From positions 1 to 6,878 of the forward strand of contig SLPT01000262.1 of the NCBI GenBank assembly GCA_007131845.1: a DNA stretch of 6,878 nt, given 5' to 3'. The notes under the pieces are model-generated. The model searched no databases. It was not told the DNA's origin and saw only the letters and a list, made by a program, of their open reading frames with translations. The position numbers and the translations under genes were made by a program. Below, in pieces: positions 5,035 to 6,878 of the stretch. The DNA comes from Desulfobacteraceae bacterium (lineage in GTDB: Bacteria; Desulfobacterota; Desulfobacteria; Desulfobacterales; Desulfosalsimonadaceae). How positions within the stretch are numbered: the first letter of the stretch is position 1; every line of letters starts with the position of its first letter.

Positions 5035-6878
5035 ATGAATCACTCACAAAAAATACAAAAAGACCGGGTGGAAAACAAAACGGAGGCCAGTTCTGGTCCG
5101 GCAGGCGAGGGTCAGGTCAAATTCGCCGATTTTTCCCTTAGCCTTCGTTCCAAGTTTTTGATGGGGACAGCCGCTATTCTGCTGGTGGTCTGTTTTTTGA
5201 GTGCGCTTTTGATTTATGAGCGCGAAAAACGGCTTCTGGAGACATCTGCCTACCAGGAAACCCGGCTCGTTATGGAAGCGGTTGAAGCCAGCCGGGAGTA
5301 TGTGCGGCAGAGGCTGCGGCCCAAAATGCGTGAACGGTTCGGCGATGATTACTTCATGCTCGAAGCCATGTCCACCTCCTACGTCGGCCGCGAGGTAATG
5401 GAGCGTTTTCAGGACACCATGCCGGAATACGAATACCGGCGTGTCTCCGTCAATGCCCGGAATCCGGCTTCCGAGGCCAATGCAACGGAAAAATCGATGA
5501 TCGCCCATTTTCGGGAAAACAACGCAAATGACAACTGGGTCGGAATGATGAATGTGAAGGATCAAGCGCATTACATGCGCTTCCAGCCGGTCTATTTCAA
5601 ACAATCCTGTATGTCATGCCATGGGGATCCTGCCGATGCGCCATCCGATCTGATCAATCTTTACGGAGCGGAAAAAGGATTCGGAAAATCTCCGGGGGAG
5701 CTTGCGGGGTTGATCGCAGTCAGTATTCCCGTGGAAAGAGCCCTTGCGGGCATTCAGGAAAAGGCGACATCCGTGTTTCTGGTGGTTCTGTTGGGCGTGT
5801 CCGGATTTTACCTGATCCTGATTGTTTTTTTTAACCGGGTGGTCATCCATAATCTTCGCAGCGTATTGAACCTTTTCAAGGATGAGGTGGAGGATACCGG
5901 CATCTCCGCCGCTATGCCGGTTGAAAACACGGGCGACGAGTTCCGGGAACTCTCCCGTGCGGCAACCGTCATGGCCGATCATCTGCAGCGCACGCGCAAG
6001 CAATTGGAAAGCTATGCCCAGGATCTGGAGGTAAAGGTCGACCGGCGGACAAGGGAACTTCAGCATTCCGAGCAGCTATTGAAAGAAAAAGTTGCTGCCC
6101 GCAACCGGGAGCTCAACACCCTGAATTCGATTGCCGAGCTGACCACACGTGCCAGGGGGCTGGCGGATATCTGGCCGGATGCCATTCGCCGCACCCTGGA
6201 TCTGATCCCGGCCGCCGGCGCCGGCATCTACCTGTATGATCCGGATAACAATCAGCTGTTGCTCTCATACCGCGAAAACGCCAATAACCTGCCGATGGAT
6301 GTGATTTGTCCCACGCAGAATGTGTTGATTCATGAAAACATGGACATTGATCCATTAGCCTGGTCCATGTGCAGAGCCCTGGCTGGGCGCATGGACGGTT
6401 TCCGGTCGGAGCGTTTCGGCCACTGCCTCAACATACCCCTGGAATGCCGCGGCAACGTGCTGGGTGTTATTAGCTTTACGAATGTCGATTTCGAAGAGAT
6501 CTCCGATGAGCAGCAGACGCTATTGCGGTCCATCGGCAAGCAGATCGGCATCGCCCTGGAAAGTCTTTCCGGGCTTCAGAAGCTGATACAGAGCAAGGAG
6601 CTGCTTCAGTCGGTTTTCGACGGCATCACCGACCTGGTCATTCTGCTCGACGACGAGTACCGGATCAAAATGGTCAACAAGGGATATCTTGAACAGTATG
6701 ACGTCGAGCCGGAAGACGTCCTTGGCGAGCCCTGTTATGTCGTGCACGCGGGCTTGCAAAATCCATGTCCTCATTGCGACCTGGATCGGGTAATCGGCGA
6801 AAAGCGCGCCGTCACGAGCGAGAATCGCTGCGGCCGGGGGAAGATCCACCTGGTCCATTATTACCCGGTGTTTGACGA
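5035..6878 (+). CDS. Membrane sensor protein with periplasmic c-heme (Tll0287/DUF3365) domain, HAMP, GAF and PAS; probable sensor histidine kinase, 3'-truncated
   Basis: The frame is open from ATG 5035 to the window end: 614 codons, no stop. The order is: a cytoplasmic tail (1-40), a first helix (about 41-60), and a periplasmic domain (about 62-240) of the Tll0287/DUF3365 type. That domain holds a covalent heme motif C192-M-S-C195-H196, preceded by the typical MRFQPVYFKQ strand. Then come a second helix (246-266), HAMP (about 268-325), a coiled coil (about 320-358) and GAF (about 362-510). A PAS domain begins near 522 and carries C567, C578 and C581 (CPHC). The heme would report redox state or a gas ligand across the membrane. 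The output domain is beyond the edge; a histidine kinase is most usual, but a cyclase is possible. GGAAAAGG (5025-5032) is a mediocre ribosome site for ATG 5035. An in-frame ATG at 5011, just beyond the repeat's ATAT duplication, lacks one. Expression is likely from the promoter at 4714-4742. Confidence 0.88.
   Translation, partial: MNHSQKIQKDRVENKTEASSGPAGEGQVKFADFSLSLRSKFLMGTAAILLVVCFLSALLIYEREKRLLETSAYQETRLVMEAVEASREYVRQRLRPKMRERFGDDYFMLEAMSTSYVGREVMERFQDTMPEYEYRRVSVNARNPASEANATEKSMIAHFRENNANDNWVGMMNVKDQAHYMRFQPVYFKQSCMSCHGDPADAPSDLINLYGAEKGFGKSPGELAGLIAVSIPVERALAGIQEKATSVFLVVLLGVSGFYLILIVFFNRVVIHNLRSVLNLFKDEVEDTGISAAMPVENTGDEFRELSRAATVMADHLQRTRKQLESYAQDLEVKVDRRTRELQHSEQLLKEKVAARNRELNTLNSIAELTTRARGLADIWPDAIRRTLDLIPAAGAGIYLYDPDNNQLLLSYRENANNLPMDVICPTQNVLIHENMDIDPLAWSMCRALAGRMDGFRSERFGHCLNIPLECRGNVLGVISFTNVDFEEISDEQQTLLRSIGKQIGIALESLSGLQKLIQSKELLQSVFDGITDLVILLDDEYRIKMVNKGYLEQYDVEPEDVLGEPCYVVHAGLQNPCPHCDLDRVIGEKRAVTSENRCGRGKIHLVHYYPVFD

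Noticed and set aside
5044..6858. Series of minus-strand frames opposite the sensor gene
   Set aside because: The + strand frame is continuous for 614 codons with recognisable heme, HAMP, GAF and PAS regions; the opposite frames are fragmentary shadows.

Overview
The window looks like chromosomal DNA of a Gram-negative anaerobe, most plausibly a deltaproteobacterial sulfate reducer of the Desulfobacterales type. This is inferred from three things: an enlarged YeiH-like transporter, a periplasmic c-heme sensor of the Tll0287/DUF3365 type, and a dispersed ~150-bp palindromic repeat that resembles repeats I remember from that group. No rRNA or other taxonomic marker is present, so the assignment is inference.

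Left part (1-1918, + strand): three genes in one direction. They are a 5'-truncated protein-kinase-fold protein (1-867), a UspA-type universal stress protein read from a TTG start (1068-1514), and a HIT-family nucleotide hydrolase/transferase (1592-1918). A copy of the palindromic repeat (877-1026) lies between the first two. The gaps are 200 and 77 bases, so an operon is possible but not proven. Together they suggest a small stress/nucleotide-related group.

Middle part (2069-4171, - strand): a large membrane transporter of the YeiH / 'putative sulfate exporter' family, carrying an unusual extra N-terminal membrane anchor and coiled coil. It is followed 24 bp later by a small, probably co-transcribed single-pass membrane protein. 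A perfect 14-bp stem-loop lies inside the beginning of the small gene. The HIT gene and the small gene converge on a 150-bp AT-rich gap.

Right part (4172-6878): an ~860-bp AT-rich divergent intergenic region holds an A17 tract, two more copies of the repeat (4471-4622 and 4854-5005) and a good sigma70-like promoter (4714-4742). After it comes a long + strand sensor gene that runs off the window (5035-6878). It encodes a membrane anchor, a periplasmic CxxCH heme domain, a second membrane helix, HAMP, a coiled coil, GAF and the beginning of a PAS domain. The output domain is not visible.

The main non-genic signal is the repeat family. Three copies share imperfect terminal inverted repeats and an internal palindrome. 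Two of the three are flanked by exact 4-bp direct repeats (AACC and ATAT) at the same boundaries, which is the mark of a non-autonomous transposable element (MITE-like). I see no clear evidence of a wholly new multi-gene system. The transporter plus small partner and the repeat family are the parts most worth following up.
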